NCBI GenBank assembly: GCA_947383275.1
Contig: CANDCW010000044.1
Span: 1 to 21,134, forward strand
DNA: 21,134 nt
Source: an uncultured Bacillota bacterium
Lineage (GTDB): Bacteria > Bacillota > Clostridia > Oscillospirales > Oscillospiraceae
Reading direction: 5' to 3'
How positions within the stretch are numbered: the first letter of the stretch is position 1; every line of letters begins with the position of its first letter. The notes under the pieces are model-generated. The model was given only the letters and a program-made list of their open reading frames with translations, ran no database searches and had not been told where the DNA came from. This document shows, one piece after another, positions 20,766-21,134 of this stretch. The position numbers and the translations under genes are program-made.

Positions 20766-21134
20766 ATGGAGGTTAAAGAGGTGGAATCCGCCCTGGAGGG
20801 GGTGCTGTTTGCCGCCGGCGAGCCGGTGGCGGTGGAGCGCCTATGCCTGGGCCTTGAGGTGGACCGGCCCACCTTGGACGCCGTGGCCCAGCGGCTGATG
20901 GACCGGTACAGCTACGACCGGCGGGGCATCCGCCTGGTCAAGCTGGATACCAGCTATCAGCTGTGCTCCGCGCCGGAATTTGCCGGGTACATCCGCAAGA
21001 CGCTGGAGGGCCGCAAGCCGGCCCGGCTGTCCCAGCCGGCGCTGGAGGTGCTGGCCATCATCGCCTACTACCAGCCCGTCACCCGGGCCTACGTGGACCA
21101 GGTCCGGGGGGTGGACAGCTCCTACACCATGGGC
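20766..21134 (+). CDS. scpB: segregation and condensation protein B (3' truncated by window end)
   Basis: The first 123 residues of ScpB, a dimeric winged-helix partner of ScpA in the SMC-ScpAB complex. The N-terminal winged helix reads ESALEGVLFAAGEPV; the conserved LSQPALEVLAIIAYYQPVTR (88-107) then introduces the second one, continuing to VDQVRGVDSSYTMG at the edge. AAAGGAG at 20751-20757 is 8 bases before ATG 20766. The rest, usually 60-80 more residues, is outside the window. Confidence 0.94.
   Translation, partial: MEVKEVESALEGVLFAAGEPVAVERLCLGLEVDRPTLDAVAQRLMDRYSYDRRGIRLVKLDTSYQLCSAPEFAGYIRKTLEGRKPARLSQPALEVLAIIAYYQPVTRAYVDQVRGVDSSYTMG

Noticed and set aside
1..21134. A novel multi-gene system such as defence, toxin-antitoxin, biosynthetic cluster or CRISPR
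   Set aside because: Nearly all genes are recognisable core genes; no repeat arrays, transposases or unusual gene partners were seen on either strand.

Overview
The window looks like ordinary core chromosome of a moderately high-GC, Gram-positive Clostridia-type bacterium. The best guess is the Oscillospiraceae (Flavonifractor/Intestinimonas/Pseudoflavonifractor-like). That rests on gene order (tig-clpP-clpX-lon-engB and scpA-scpB), a SigH-like sporulation-type sigma factor, strong AGGAGG-type ribosome binding sites with some GTG/TTG starts, and GC-rich codon use. No database search was possible, so the genus is only an inference.

Layout. (1) 2-3310, plus strand: the C-terminal part of ruvB, three small accessory genes (a GNAT acetyltransferase, a DUF5655-like protein and an unrecognised protein), then glmM. 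(2) 3371-4420: a sigma-A-type promoter, a SigH-like sigma factor and a small double zinc-ribbon protein, closed by a bidirectional terminator. (3) 4421-5071, minus strand: a DUF1275 (YoaK-like) membrane protein. (4) 5143-7581, plus strand: a DUF1858 redox-disulfide mini-protein with its own promoter and terminator, then a promoter-led overlapping operon of flavodoxin-fold reductase, trmK and a Nif3-like gene. (5) 7604-8098: rplS with its own promoter, a structured leader and a bidirectional terminator. (6) 8100-8870, minus strand: a TraX-family membrane protein. (7) 8975-10867, plus strand: rbgA, rnhB and yraN (ribosome assembly, RNA/DNA-hybrid repair, and a nuclease-like protein). (8) 10878-13116: thrC and a coupled metallophosphoesterase. 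(9) 13201-19863: the proteostasis block tig, clpP, clpX, lon and engB, with candidate internal promoters before clpP and lon. (10) 19887-21134: scpA and the start of scpB, the kleisin and partner subunits of the SMC condensin. The window ends inside scpB.

No stretch above 300 bases lacks a gene; the longest gap is about 180 bases, before tig. I see no tRNA, rRNA, CRISPR array, insertion sequence, prophage or toxin-antitoxin/defence cassette, and no evidence of a new multi-gene system. The points most worth a second look are modest: a GAG in place of the usual GRG motif in RNase HII; an AT-hook-like RRRGRPRK tail on Lon, alongside basic tails on Tig and ClpX; a structured rplS leader; a TraX-family gene placed inside the rplS-rbgA locus; and tandem repeats plus a palindrome in the traX/rbgA divergent region.
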